Shown: piece after piece, positions 25,074 through 34,000 of the stretch
Position numbering within the stretch: the first letter of the stretch is position 1
Layout: each line of letters starts with the position of its first letter
NCBI GenBank assembly: GCA_025353925.1
Contig: JANXNV010000221.1
Span: 1-64,000, forward strand
DNA length: 64,000 nucleotides
Source: Armatimonadota bacterium
GTDB taxonomy: Bacteria > Armatimonadota > Armatimonadia > Armatimonadales > Capsulimonadaceae
Reading direction: 5' to 3'
Program-made: the position numbers and the translations under genes
Notes under the pieces: model-generated
The model's input: only the letters and a program-made list of their open reading frames with translations
What the model was told of the DNA's origin: nothing
The model's database searches: none

Positions 25074-25601
25074 CTACCTCAACGGCTTCCCCTCGCCTAT
25101 CCTCTCCCCGCTGTCCGGTTCCATAATCGCAATGGTACGGCTGAGGATGTCGTGAACACGCGGATTAGGCAAAAAATAGTTCTCGAAGAAATCCGCTTCC
25201 TCACCGTTTAACCACTCGGACAATGCCGCAGCAACAGCCGCGCTTCGTGAAACCCCTGCATGGCAATGAACCACAATCCCGCCGATCTCATGGCGGTGCG
25301 AGAGCACGAAGCGCACAATCTGTCTGGCGTGATGTTCAACAAAGGGCTGGCAGCCGTCTAGCGCATCTTCGGGATCATCAATGTCGTCAAACCGCAGGCG
25401 CAGGATGCCGCGCTGCATGGCAGATGGAGCAATGACAGCGTCTGGAAAGCTATCATGGGATTCAGTAATGCTAATCACCACGTATGGCACACTTAGAGTG
25501 CGGGTTGCAGCTAAACGATGGTCTAAGATCAGAAACTGCACTATCGGCCCGTGGTACACCTGCCGCGATTGGTAGCCCTGCAAATGCGCTTCGCTTGTCA
25601 T
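25074..25601 (-). CDS. CX5R-type protein phosphatase (dual-specificity/PTP fold)
   Basis: This 175-residue cytosolic protein has an AAGGAG ribosome site. The signature loop GGIVVHCHAGVSRSAAVAAA near residues 108-127 contains the catalytic Cys and Arg of HCX5R phosphatases. An upstream FDDIDDPEDALD segment can supply the general-acid Asp. Such proteins in mobile regions often act on tyrosine, lipid or nucleotide phosphates; the substrate is not evident. It is isolated on its strand, 200 bases from the HEAT-repeat gene. Confidence 0.8.
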   Translation of the reverse strand: MTSEAHLQGYQSRQVYHGPIVQFLILDHRLAATRTLSVPYVVISITESHDSFPDAVIAPSAMQRGILRLRFDDIDDPEDALDGCQPFVEHHARQIVRFVLSHRHEIGGIVVHCHAGVSRSAAVAAALSEWLNGEEADFFENYFLPNPRVHDILSRTIAIMEPDSGERIGEGKPLR

Positions 25602-25814
25602 CGCTTCTCCTTATGGTATGCGCTACTTGGGCCGACTGAGCCGTCAAGGACTCTAACCCTTCTACGCTGGCCCGCCACTTTTTTGCACCCGGTCGCCGAT
25701 CAATCCCAAGATATTCTCTCGATCATCCAGAAAGTCGGTCTTCCATACACCCTGTGGCAGCAGGCCGACCAAAAGAACTCTTACTGGGGATTTTCACTGC
25801 GCGGCGACTATCCG
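25602..25814 (+). other. Intergenic stretch with a possible forward gene fragment
   Basis: A forward frame reads VADQSQDILSIIQKVGLPYT, then LWQQADQKNSYWGFSLRGDY over about 25690-25810, which looks like real protein, but it has no start or ribosome site and runs into the end of the opposite-strand HEAT gene. Probably the remnant of a deleted gene. Confidence 0.25.
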
Positions 25815-27605
25815 TTAGGACGCTGCCTTTGGGCGGGGCGGGGTCAGGAACGCCGCCCAAGCCAAAGGCCCCTTTTGCCACGCCGCCTGCGCCTCGTCTC
25901 GCATCGCTCCCACCCGCTCTGCCGCCATGTACCAGGCATAGTCTTCCGCCGACAAGTGAGACTTCATATATGCGTGCTCGGCGGACTGGAACGGCGCGGC
26001 CCGGTGAAGTTGCTGGGGACGCTTTTGCGGGTCGTGTTCCAAATTCGGCAACCATAAGTCTGTTGACCGTAAGGCGGCCTCCCACGCATTGGGACCATCC
26101 ACCCATGCCTGCTGGAGATCAAGCGGCAGGGCAAGCAGGTCCGCGTCGCTCCAAGACAGCCATGCGAGGACTTCCTCCGCCAGTCTCTCGAACCTCACTA
26201 AGATCGCTGCTCGCACTTGCTCCGTGGGCCTCGGCGGAGACGGTTGCTCTTTGCGCCACCAGATGATCTTCTGCGCCTCTTGCCGCTCCAAATCTTTGCG
26301 AACAAGTTTCTCAGCGGCTCTCCGCTTATCGGGATCGACCTTCTCCAAAACTTCCATGATCTGCGGGTCTGACAACACTCTGATCGCCTTCCGCGGTTGA
26401 TCATTTCCTTCGGCCTCCTGCAGGACGTACGGAGCGACGATGTCTAGCCAGCGTGCCTTGCGGCCTGCATCCCTGCTGGTGAGCGCAAACAAGACGCTGG
26501 ACGCTCGCAGCCGACTGCCGTCTGAAAGCGGCCTGCCCTCAAGTGCTTGGCGGAGGTATTCGGCGGTTCCCTCGCCATCAGGAAGGGCATCGGCGGCGGC
26601 CTCGCAGACGTGGCATCCTTGATCATCGTTCCCAATGTCTGATAGAAGCGGTAGCAGAAGATCGGTCCGTCCCGGAACATCTAGGCAACCAAGCACCTGC
26701 ACAGCGGAGAGGCGTACGGCACCCGATCCGTCCTTGAGGCAGGCAATAGCGCGAGCAATAGTCCGCTCCCGCCGTCCCTCACCCTCTGGGTTCTCCTCTA
26801 CGGCGGCGTTCATCAAAGCGCGGAGCGCGAGGGACCGGACCTCGGCTTTTCGGTTCTCGGTTGCGGCCAGCAGCGGCTCGAACGCCTGAGAACCCATCTT
26901 CCCAATAGCACGCAAGCGGGCTTTCTGGTCTTCGGCCACGGCAAGCCCTGTGTTGAACGCCGCCCCTAACGCTACAATCCCCTCTGAGATCGTCCAGGGC
27001 CATGATTGTGCGGGGAGGCTGGCTTCGAGCGTGGGGACGACGGCCCGCGGGTCCCCGCCGAGGGCAACTACGGCCTCAATCGCGGCCTCGCTCGTCCACT
27101 CGTCGCAGGTGCCGATGGCTGCCACCAGCGCGTCCAGAGCGTCCGGTCCAGTCTTCCCAAGGGCGTTTGCGGCAGCGATGGCGGCGTCGGGATCGCCCCC
27201 GGTGAGGATGGCAGTAAGGCGTTTGACGTAATCAGAGACAGGCTCCGCCGCGCCCTGCTCAAAGTCCTCTGCCTCATCCTCGTCCTCGATCACACTCAGA
27301 AGATCGAGCGCTTGACGGGCCGTCTCTCCGCCGATCTCCGAGAGCACCCGCCGAACCAGCGGAATGTTCAAGTAACCGCCTAGGCGTTTCTCATCAATGC
27401 TGACCTCGAGGTCTTTGAGGATGAGTCTCGCAGCGATTTCTCCATGCTGTACTATTTCCTCGGCGGCATCCTCATTGGCGCGGTAAAACTGGTCACGGTA
27501 ACCGCCCGTGAGCGTGCCCCATAGTCGCTCAACCTCGCCATAATAACGCAGACCAGTTTCTTCGCACTCATAAACATAATTCGAGGCATTGTCGTGACTG
27601 CTCAT
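25815..27605 (-). CDS. HEAT-repeat protein
   Basis: The 596-residue protein has an AAGGAA ribosome site. After an N-terminal 100-residue region (NYVYECEETGLRYYGEVERL) it contains HEAT-like helical pairs from about 120 to 420, for example DPDAAIAAANALGKTGPDAL and SGAVRLSAVQVLGCLDVPGR. A charged stretch (DPDKRRAAEKLVRKDLERQE) follows, then a Trp-rich C-terminal domain of 130 residues (LEHDPQKRPQQLHRAAPFQS, HLSAEDYAWYMAAERVGAMR). HEAT proteins are scaffolds or DNA-binding alkylpurine glycosylase-like folds; neither can be singled out here. It is the last gene on the reverse strand after the PDZ, Pro-rich and zinc-ribbon genes, about 80 bases from the PDZ gene, and could be in their operon. Confidence 0.65.
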   Translation of the reverse strand: MSSHDNASNYVYECEETGLRYYGEVERLWGTLTGGYRDQFYRANEDAAEEIVQHGEIAARLILKDLEVSIDEKRLGGYLNIPLVRRVLSEIGGETARQALDLLSVIEDEDEAEDFEQGAAEPVSDYVKRLTAILTGGDPDAAIAAANALGKTGPDALDALVAAIGTCDEWTSEAAIEAVVALGGDPRAVVPTLEASLPAQSWPWTISEGIVALGAAFNTGLAVAEDQKARLRAIGKMGSQAFEPLLAATENRKAEVRSLALRALMNAAVEENPEGEGRRERTIARAIACLKDGSGAVRLSAVQVLGCLDVPGRTDLLLPLLSDIGNDDQGCHVCEAAADALPDGEGTAEYLRQALEGRPLSDGSRLRASSVLFALTSRDAGRKARWLDIVAPYVLQEAEGNDQPRKAIRVLSDPQIMEVLEKVDPDKRRAAEKLVRKDLERQEAQKIIWWRKEQPSPPRPTEQVRAAILVRFERLAEEVLAWLSWSDADLLALPLDLQQAWVDGPNAWEAALRSTDLWLPNLEHDPQKRPQQLHRAAPFQSAEHAYMKSHLSAEDYAWYMAAERVGAMRDEAQAAWQKGPLAWAAFLTPPRPKAAS

Positions 27606-27683
27606 CTTTGTTCCTTTTCCTTGCTGCCGCAGGGCGCGTTACCCCCATTCATCACTTGGAAACAGCGCAGGTCATGTCTCTTC

Positions 27684-28328
27684 CTACTGCGGCATCACGT
27701 GCACATAGAAGGCACTCCGGTCCGAGGGTCGGTATACATACAGCGCGATGGGCTGTGTCAATGATGAGGCTGGATGGTCTCTCTCGAAGCTGTCGAGCGC
27801 GTATTGCGGACTGAGTAGCTTATGTTCCGAGAACCCATCCGTTGCCGCCGAGATGAGTATGTCCCCCGCCCGTAATCCCTTGGCTTCAGCGGGAGAACCC
27901 GCTGCCACAGCAAGTATTAGGTCGCCTGCCCCAGTAAGTGCGAACGACGCTAAGTCCTCCGGTCTAGGAAAACCGCCGTCAACGATTCCGATTTTCGGCG
28001 TCGCCGCCACCGGGGAAGCGTAGGCCGTACCCGAGTTCCCGCTGGAGGCCCCAGCCGTTCCGTAGGAAGTCCCCGCCGTGTTGTACGGCGACGGGGCGGG
28101 TGCGGCGGTGTTATAGTTGTTATGGTAGGTCTGCATATCCACGGTCCCGACGTGGGACGGGGCAGTGAAGTAGCCATAGATCAGCGGCGAGAGCAGGAGC
28201 AGTAGGATACCGATGCCGAGTAGGACGAGCGTCCCCGTGCCGAGGACGAAAAGCTGGCCGATCCCCTTGCCGAAGATGCACGAGAGGAGCGCACCTACGA
28301 TGAGGATCACGACGATGAATGGGAGCAT
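27684..28328 (-). CDS. Membrane-anchored PDZ-like protein
   Basis: This 214-residue protein has two N-terminal membrane helices (about 2-20 and 27-52), a low-complexity linker rich in Ala, Gly, Ser, Thr and Tyr (about 60-108), and a C-terminal PDZ-like domain. The last is recognised by GAGDLILAVAAGSPAEAKGL and RAGDILISAATDGF. The PDZ domain would bind C-terminal peptides. It follows the Pro-rich and zinc-ribbon membrane genes on the same strand and is probably in an operon driven by the consensus promoter at 29347-29375. Confidence 0.65.
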   Translation of the reverse strand: MLPFIVVILIVGALLSCIFGKGIGQLFVLGTGTLVLLGIGILLLLLSPLIYGYFTAPSHVGTVDMQTYHNNYNTAAPAPSPYNTAGTSYGTAGASSGNSGTAYASPVAATPKIGIVDGGFPRPEDLASFALTGAGDLILAVAAGSPAEAKGLRAGDILISAATDGFSEHKLLSPQYALDSFERDHPASSLTQPIALYVYRPSDRSAFYVHVMPQ

Positions 28329-28364
28329 TGTGTTACCTTTCTTTCTTACTTTGAGGTTGGACGC

Positions 28365-28718
28365 TCAGTGGGTCTGACCGGGGAGCGGAGGCGGCCCGAG
28401 GCCGCTCGTGTCCTGCGTGGGCGGCGGAGCCTGAACCACCGGGGCGACCTGCACCACCGGGGCGGCCTGGGGCGGCGGGGTGGCCTGGGGCTGGAACGGA
28501 ATGAACTGCTCCAGCCGCTGCATCTCGGCGGGGGAGATGGTGGACGCCTGCTCCTGGGCGGGCGGTCTGCCGATTGGCGGCAGCCAAGTGCTCCCCCAGA
28601 GGCCGTAGGCGATCTGCGCGAGGGCGAAGTACACCAGGACCGACGCCAGCGAGTAACTGGCGGCGAAGAGGGCTTTCCCCCAGGACGTGCGCCAGAGGCG
28701 CGTCAGTGTCTGTTTCAA
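28365..28718 (-). CDS. Single-pass membrane protein with Pro-rich tail
   Basis: A 117-residue protein read from a TTG with AAAGGAAAG upstream. One membrane helix lies near 14-40 (GKALFAASYSLASVLVYFAL); the C-terminal half is Pro/Gln/Ala-rich with a repeated APVVQV motif and ends PPPLPGQTH. Disordered proline tails often bind partner domains; the PDZ-like product of the next gene is a possible partner. No family recognised. It lies about 90 bases after the zinc-ribbon gene. Confidence 0.5.
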   Translation of the reverse strand: MKQTLTRLWRTSWGKALFAASYSLASVLVYFALAQIAYGLWGSTWLPPIGRPPAQEQASTISPAEMQRLEQFIPFQPQATPPPQAAPVVQVAPVVQAPPPTQDTSGLGPPPLPGQTH

Positions 28719-28807
28719 TAGTCTTTCCTTTCGTTGCAGAAGGGGATTTCGGCCCCGTTAGAGTTCCGTCTGAGCGACGTCAGATCGCCCGGTACGCACC
28801 TTCGCAA

Positions 28808-29305
28808 CTACCGGACCTTCTGCCGCGTACGATACCAGCCGACGCCCGCGCCGATCAGCAGACCGACGAACGCCCACCCCCATGTCGCCGCGAACATCTG
28901 GTTGAGGGTCTGGTTGAGGATGTCGGAGTACGTCCCAGTGCGGCCCTGGACTTTAGTGGCGATCTCGTTGTCGACGGCCTGCAGCACGACGGCAGGGAGC
29001 GCGGCCAGGTACAGAGTCACGCCCATCACCCAGCCGAGCGCCGCTGCCCCTACCAGAGCGGCGACGATGATCCTCACCAAGCGTCGACGCGGCGACTCCA
29101 CGATCTCCCTGCCGTAGGACTGGGCCACGGACGGTCGGCCCACGACGGCAGAAGGAGACAGCAGAACTGTATTCGGCGTCGGGTTCGGTCGGGGAGCTAA
29201 CGGAATGTTGGGCTGAGCCATCCTTGCGGGCAGGCGCGTGCCGCAGCGGGAGCAGAAATCGGCTTGGGTGTCGGTGATGGTGATTGAGCAATGGGGACAG
29301 TGCAT
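28808..29305 (-). CDS. Zinc-ribbon membrane protein
   Basis: This 165-residue protein has a CAGGAG ribosome site. It begins with a zinc ribbon, MHCPHC-N13-CSRCGTRL, with four cysteines in CxxC-N-CxxC spacing. A Pro-rich linker follows, then two membrane helices (about 80-105 and 140-158). It is the first gene after a perfect consensus promoter. Its role is unknown; zinc-ribbon membrane proteins of this size are common, and the fold suggests a small scaffold. Confidence 0.65.
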   Translation of the reverse strand: MHCPHCSITITDTQADFCSRCGTRLPARMAQPNIPLAPRPNPTPNTVLLSPSAVVGRPSVAQSYGREIVESPRRRLVRIIVAALVGAAALGWVMGVTLYLAALPAVVLQAVDNEIATKVQGRTGTYSDILNQTLNQMFAATWGWAFVGLLIGAGVGWYRTRQKVR

Positions 29306-29346
29306 AGTAGGCAGCTCCTGGCCGTGTTAGAGCAGGCGAACACTCC

Positions 29347-29375
29347 ATTATAACTCAGTCCAGTCGAAATGTCAA
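29347..29375 (-). promoter_or_regulatory. Perfect consensus sigma-70-type promoter
   Basis: On the reverse strand TTGACA (29375-29370), a 17-base spacer and TATAAT (29352-29347), 42 bases before the zinc-ribbon gene. The spacer does not contain the TGTCTAYTMT motif seen at SOS genes. Confidence 0.75.
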
Positions 29376-29420
29376 TAAGTGTATTTCCAATCATAATGGC
29401 TGTCAACTGCACAATGGGTA

Positions 29421-29690
29421 GTGCAGAAGAGCGTCCGTCCATTAAAAAAGAGTGTTCACACCCCGCAGCAACGTCAGCTTCAGGCGTTGCTGCGGCAAAT
29501 CCGTGAGCAGGCAAACCTCACCCAACGTGGCCTCGCTGAGCGGCTGGGTGTGCCGCAAAGCCGAGTCAGCGATTATGAACGCGGGGAGAGCCTACCAGAC
29601 ATTCTGGTGCTGCGGCAGTACCTGGCGGCGATGGACGTAAGTTTGGCGGATTTCGTGGCGAGGCTTGAGAAACTGATTGCGGAACAGTAG
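29421..29690 (+). CDS. XRE-family transcriptional regulator
   Basis: An 89-residue protein that is essentially one helix-turn-helix domain: ALLRQIREQANLTQRGLAER, LGVPQSRVSDYERGESLPDI, then a helix. It starts at a GTG; the ribosome site is weak and an internal start is possible. It is divergent from the zinc-ribbon operon, whose promoter is 45 bases away, so control of that operon is the obvious hypothesis. A strong terminator follows the gene. Confidence 0.75.
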   Translation: MQKSVRPLKKSVHTPQQRQLQALLRQIREQANLTQRGLAERLGVPQSRVSDYERGESLPDILVLRQYLAAMDVSLADFVARLEKLIAEQ

Positions 29691-29716
29691 CCTCAGTCAT
29701 GAAGTTGACATCGACC

Positions 29717-29756
29717 AGACCAAGGCCCCGGTGCAGACGCACCGGGGCCTTGGTCT
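29717..29756 (+). terminator. Intrinsic terminator
   Basis: An 18-bp perfect stem, AGACCAAGGCCCCGGTGC and its complement, with an AGAC loop, just after the XRE gene. Confidence 0.8.
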
Positions 29757-29860
29757 TAGCTTGATTCTCACAAAATAGGCAGTGATACTATTCACTGCGG
29801 AGGGATTCGATTACACAGCAGGAGACCATCTGTGAGGCGCTCCGCCCGCTCGTCCCCCGG

Positions 29861-29901
29861 TACGGGGCGCGGGGTACGGGGTACGGGGCGCGGGGTGCGG
29901 G
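29861..29901. repeat. G-rich tandem repeat
   Basis: Units of TACGGGG and GCGGGG alternate (TACGGGGCGCGGGG, TACGGGG, TACGGGGCGCGGGG). The run could form a G-quadruplex or slip. It ends 40 bases upstream of the csrA-like frame. Confidence 0.7.
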
Positions 29902-29941
29902 ACGCCGATGATGTAGTCGCCACGGGCAAGGAGACGAACTA

Positions 29942-30153
29942 ATGGTACTCGTATTCACACGCCGCCAGGACCAGACCATCACCATCGGCAACCCGGACTC
30001 GGCCCGCCCGCCTATAGAGGTGACGATCATCGAAGTGCGCGGCGACCAGATGCGGCTGGGGCGTCGGCATCCAGGGACGTCCCCGTTCATCGGGAGGAAA
30101 TATATCTTCAGGTGAAGGCGGTGCGGGGCGAGGGAGACGCGGCGGGGAAATGA
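29942..30153 (+). pseudogene. csrA: Carbon storage regulator CsrA homologue, frameshifted
   Basis: The ATG at 29942 has AAGGAG eight bases upstream. The frame reads MVLVFTRRQDQTITIGNPDS, then PPIEVTIIEVRGDQMRLG, the conserved CsrA N-terminus, but then RRHPGTSPF and a stop at 30115. Adding one G to the GGGG run near 30058-30062 restores the canonical end ASRDVPVHREEIYLQ and continues to a TGA at 30151-30153. CsrA is a small dimeric RNA-binding protein that blocks ribosome sites containing GGA. Either the gene is broken by loss of one G, or the read has an error in a homopolymer. The two-residue-longer loop NPDSARPP is also unusual. The gene sits in accessory DNA without obvious partners. Confidence 0.7.
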
Positions 30154-30198
30154 TTCGCCAAGTCCATCTGGGGCCTACGACCGTGTTGTAGCTCGTCG

Positions 30199-30238
30199 GG
30201 CAGGCGAATGGGCAGAAGCCTCTGCCCATTCGCCTGCC
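30199..30238. terminator. Perfect 18-bp hairpin
   Basis: GGCAGGCGAATGGGCAGA and its exact complement flank AGCC. It lies 45 bases after the csrA-like frame. There is no T-tract. Confidence 0.6.
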
Positions 30239-30281
30239 AGCCATAGGATGGGTGCTCAGGCCGTCGGGCGGATCGGAACGC

Positions 30282-30470
30282 TCAGGCAGACGACTCCGAC
30301 GGTTTCCGGGGTGGCGGCGGCCACACCCGCTCCGGGTCCACTGGCTGCTCCGGGCGGCGGACATGGCGACGCCAATAGTCCCATATCATACAGAAGACCA
30401 TGTACATGGCGAGGACGCACAGAGCCAGGAATGCCAGCACCAACGATCCGAGATGGATTCTGCGCGTCAC
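30282..30470 (-). CDS. Small single-pass membrane protein, doubtful
   Basis: A 62-residue frame from a GTG. It has one strong hydrophobic helix (LGSLVLAFLALCVLAMYMVF) followed by a basic and Pro-rich tail (WDYWRRHVRRPEQP). Composition is that of a genuine small membrane protein, but the ribosome site is weak and no partner is evident. Apart from this frame, 30239-30728 holds no gene I can support. Confidence 0.35.
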   Translation of the reverse strand: MTRRIHLGSLVLAFLALCVLAMYMVFCMIWDYWRRHVRRPEQPVDPERVWPPPPRKPSESSA

Positions 30471-30728
30471 TGAGGTGGAAGAGATCAGTCAGTTTCTGGA
30501 CCGCAGTCCAACCATAGCTTCGTGCTGTCGCGCTCAGAGCGAGCGGAAATCCCGTCTTGTCTATTGGTTCGTCTGTTCCAACGACAACCGCAGTCTAAGA
30601 TTAGAGATGTTCTTACCTGCCTGTTGCTCCTCATTACTTCTCCGGTTTCAGAGCCACTGGCCTGAATCGGTCAAGTCGGCTTGACAGATACAACCCATCG
30701 GTGGGATAATGGGGCAGGAGAAGCCAAC

Positions 30729-30983
30729 ATGGGAGACCAGCAGGCGAGCGCCACCGCGCTCGAGGGCGACGATCTGGCCGCACGCCGCGAGGCGGCGAGG
30801 CTCATGGGTCAGGTCCGTACGGACGCGAAGGCGACGGCGGCGCGGGAGAACGGCAAACGCGGGGGCAGGCCGAAGGGCATCCCCATGAGCGACGAGACTC
30901 GCCGAAAGATCAGTGAGGCTAAGCGTGCCCGTGCCGTAGGCCAGGTCCCGCAGGCACACGCACGTATCGAGACCAACCCCTGA
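30729..30983 (+). CDS. Small basic protein, possibly DNA-binding
   Basis: An 84-residue protein whose ATG follows AGGAGAAG. The C-terminal part contains ENGKRGGRPKGIPMSDETRR, then KISEAKRARA. This resembles the NUMOD3-type and AT-hook-like basic motifs (GRPKG) found in homing nucleases and small DNA-binding proteins. It is followed by a terminator and then the anti-phage operon, so it could be a regulator of that operon; this is inferred from position. Confidence 0.5.
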   Translation: MGDQQASATALEGDDLAARREAARLMGQVRTDAKATAARENGKRGGRPKGIPMSDETRRKISEAKRARAVGQVPQAHARIETNP

Positions 30984-31002
30984 ACGCAGGCTCGCGCCGA
31001 GG

Positions 31003-31033
31003 AGAGGGACAGACCGGTTCCTCCCTCTTTTTT
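31003..31033 (+). terminator. Intrinsic terminator
   Basis: AGAGGGA pairs with TCCCTCT across 12 bases, followed by a run of T. It isolates the anti-phage operon from upstream transcription. Confidence 0.6.
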
Positions 31034-31095
31034 AACGCCGCGCTATCAAGCACAATTTTTTCCGACACACCGAATCGACTGAGTAATAACGACGA

Positions 31096-34000
31096 ATGAA
31101 AACCCTACGCCAAGCCTGTACGCCCCGCGCCACCGTCTTCGACAGCACCAAGCGCGACACGGTGCCCGACATCCTCGACCTCGCCAAGGGCAGAATTGAT
31201 CCCGCCGAGTTTTTCAGCGAGAACTACGCGACCCAGGGCATGAGGACCCTGCTTTCGGAGGCGTTCAAGCGACTCGATGGCGGCGCGCAGGCGCAGGGCA
31301 TCTTCCGCCTAAGTCAGTCAATGGGGGGCGGCAAGACGCACAACCTGATCGCGCTCGGCCTCCTGGCGCAGCACCCCGAGTGGCGCACACAGGTCATGGG
31401 GTCATTCTACACGCCGAAAGCCGCGCTCGGCCCCGTCCGCGTCGCTGCTTTTTCGGGACGGCAGACAGACGCCCCTTTTGGCGTCTGGGGCGAGATCGCG
31501 CGTCAACTCGGTAAGGAACAAGAATTCGCACCGTATTATACGCCGCTGGCTGCGCCAGGACAGGAAGCGTGGATCAGGCTGCTCGCGGGTGAGCCACTGG
31601 TGATCCTGCTGGACGAACTGCCGCCCTACTTCGCCTACGCGAGTACCCGCGAGATCGGGATGGGAACGCTCGCCGATGTCACCACGACGGCGCTGGCGAA
31701 TCTCATGGTCGCGGTCGGTGACAACAAGTTGGAAAACGTTGTTCTGGTAATGACGGACCTATCGGGCGCATCATACCAACAGGCGCAGAGCGCCATCCAG
31801 CAGATGATCGGGACGGCGCTTAACGACTTGGGCAACGAGGCGATCCGCCTATCCATGCCGATTGACCCCGTTCGGATCAACACCGACGAGTTCTACCACA
31901 TCCTGCGGACGCGGCTCTTCGACGGTCTGCCCGACGAGGCGGACATCACTGAAATCGCCCAGGGCTACGCGCAGGCTCTCAAGCACGCCAAGTTGATGGA
32001 CATCACGAGCGCCTCCCCCGAGCAGTTTGCCGCCGACATCGGGAGCAGTTATCCGTTCCACCCAGCGATCCGCGACCTGTACGCCCGCTTCAAGGAGAAT
32101 CAAGGATTCCAGCAGACACGCGCGCTCATCCGCATCATGCGGGTCATCGCCGCGCGGATGTGGGGCGGCTCCGAAGGCGGCAGGGGCAAGGCCGACACCG
32201 CGTACCTGATCGGCGCACATGACATTGACCTGACCGACGCCGAGATGGTCAGCGAAATCAAGCAGATCAACAGCAAACTGGAAACCGCCATCGCGCACGA
32301 CATCGAGACCACGGGCGGGAGCGCCGTCGCCCAGGTGCTCGACCGCGACGCCGCCGCACCCGATGCCGAAGACGTGAGCCGTCTGCTCTTCCTGTCCTCG
32401 CTAACGACCTCGATGAACCAACTGGTCGGCCTGAACCGCTCCGAAGTCGTCGCGTACCTGGCCGCGCCAGGCAGGGATGTGTCCCATCTGTCGAAGGACA
32501 CCATTGATCGACTTCAGACGAGCGCCTGGTACCTGCACGCCTCCCGCGACGGGCGGCTGTACTTTAAGGACACCCAGAACATCAACGCGAAGCTGGAGAC
32601 CTACACGCGCTCCATGCTCCGCGACAGCACGGAGAAGGAACTCCGCGCCCAACTCGACACCATTTTTGCGCCGAAGATGAAGGACTGCTACCAGCGGCTC
32701 CTGTGCCTGCCCGCCCTGGACGAGATACAACTCACACAGGACGTCGTTACCCTGGTCGTCTTCCGACCGTCTGAGGGGGCGCTGGCGACGATCCGTCAAT
32801 TCCAGGAGCAGACGACCTATAAGAACCGCGTCTGCTTCGTCACGGGCGACGCCCACACCTACGAGCGGGTACTGGACGCGGCCTCGCGCATCAAAGCCAT
32901 CACTGCGATCCTGGAAGAACTCCGCACCGAAGGCAGGCCCGACGGCGACCCGCAGGTGCAGGAGGCGCTGGCGATCCGCGATAACCTGATTTCAAAGCTC
33001 TACATGGCGGTCAAGTCCACGTTCCTGACGCTGTACTACCCTACAAAAGACGGGCTGACGAAGGCCGATATGGACTTCATCTACGACGCACACAAGTTCG
33101 AGGCCGAAGACCAAATCCGTCGTGTGCTGGCCGATGCCTACAAGTACACCAGCGACATCGGTGCGGACGGCTCGTTCCGCACTCGGGTGGAAAAGAAACT
33201 GTGGCCGCACGGACAGCAGGAGGCTCCATGGTCCCAGATTAAGGCCAACGCCGCCCAGGATGGCTCCTGGAATTGGCACTTGCCGAATGCGCTGGATCAA
33301 CTCAAAGCGATCCTCGTTCAGCGCGGCCAGTGGCACGAAGGCGAGGGGTATGTGGACAAAGGTCCGTTCCCCCAGCCGAAGACCAATGTGCTGGTGCAGC
33401 AGATCAGCCGCGACGACGTGACGGGCAAGGTGCGCCTGAAAGTGACTCCGATCCATGGGAATCGCGTGTACATGGAGACGGGCGGGGCACAGGCCACGAC
33501 CGCGTCCCGCATGGTCGAGGGCGACACGATTGAGGTAGACGGCTTGGACTACTCATTCGTCGCTGTGGACACCGAGAAGGTCCACGAGGCGGGGGCGGCA
33601 ACAACCTGGACGAACACCGTGACGATCAGGCACCGCTTCTTCCAGGACGGTGACCGAATGAAGTGTGAACTGAAGGCTGCGCCGCACGTCGCCCTCAAGT
33701 TCACGACCGACGGCTCTAACCCCACCGTGAACGGCGGCGCGTACAGCGAGCCGTTCACTGTCCCCAAAGGGGCGCGGTTCGTGCAGGCCGCTCCCGCCAG
33801 CGGCAAGGGCAAAACGGAGCGATTCGATGTGCCCGCCGAGCCTGAAAAGGTCGTCATTGACGCGGAAAAGTCGTACTTCTGGCTGCGGCCATTCCAGCGC
33901 GACGCCACGATGGAGACTTTCAATTTCCTGGGCCAGTGCCGCAAGTACAACGCCTACCTGGGCGGCGTTCATGTGACCATTGCCCGTGAGCGCCGCTGGG

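Noticed and set aside
28368-29200. Forward frames of 117 and 208 codons over the small membrane-protein genes
   Set aside because: Antisense to genes that have ribosome sites, membrane helices and a consensus promoter.
29861-29901. G-rich repeats as a CRISPR array
   Set aside because: Units are 7-14 bases with no spacers; no cas gene is present. The Cas4-like gene at 42744 is not near any array.
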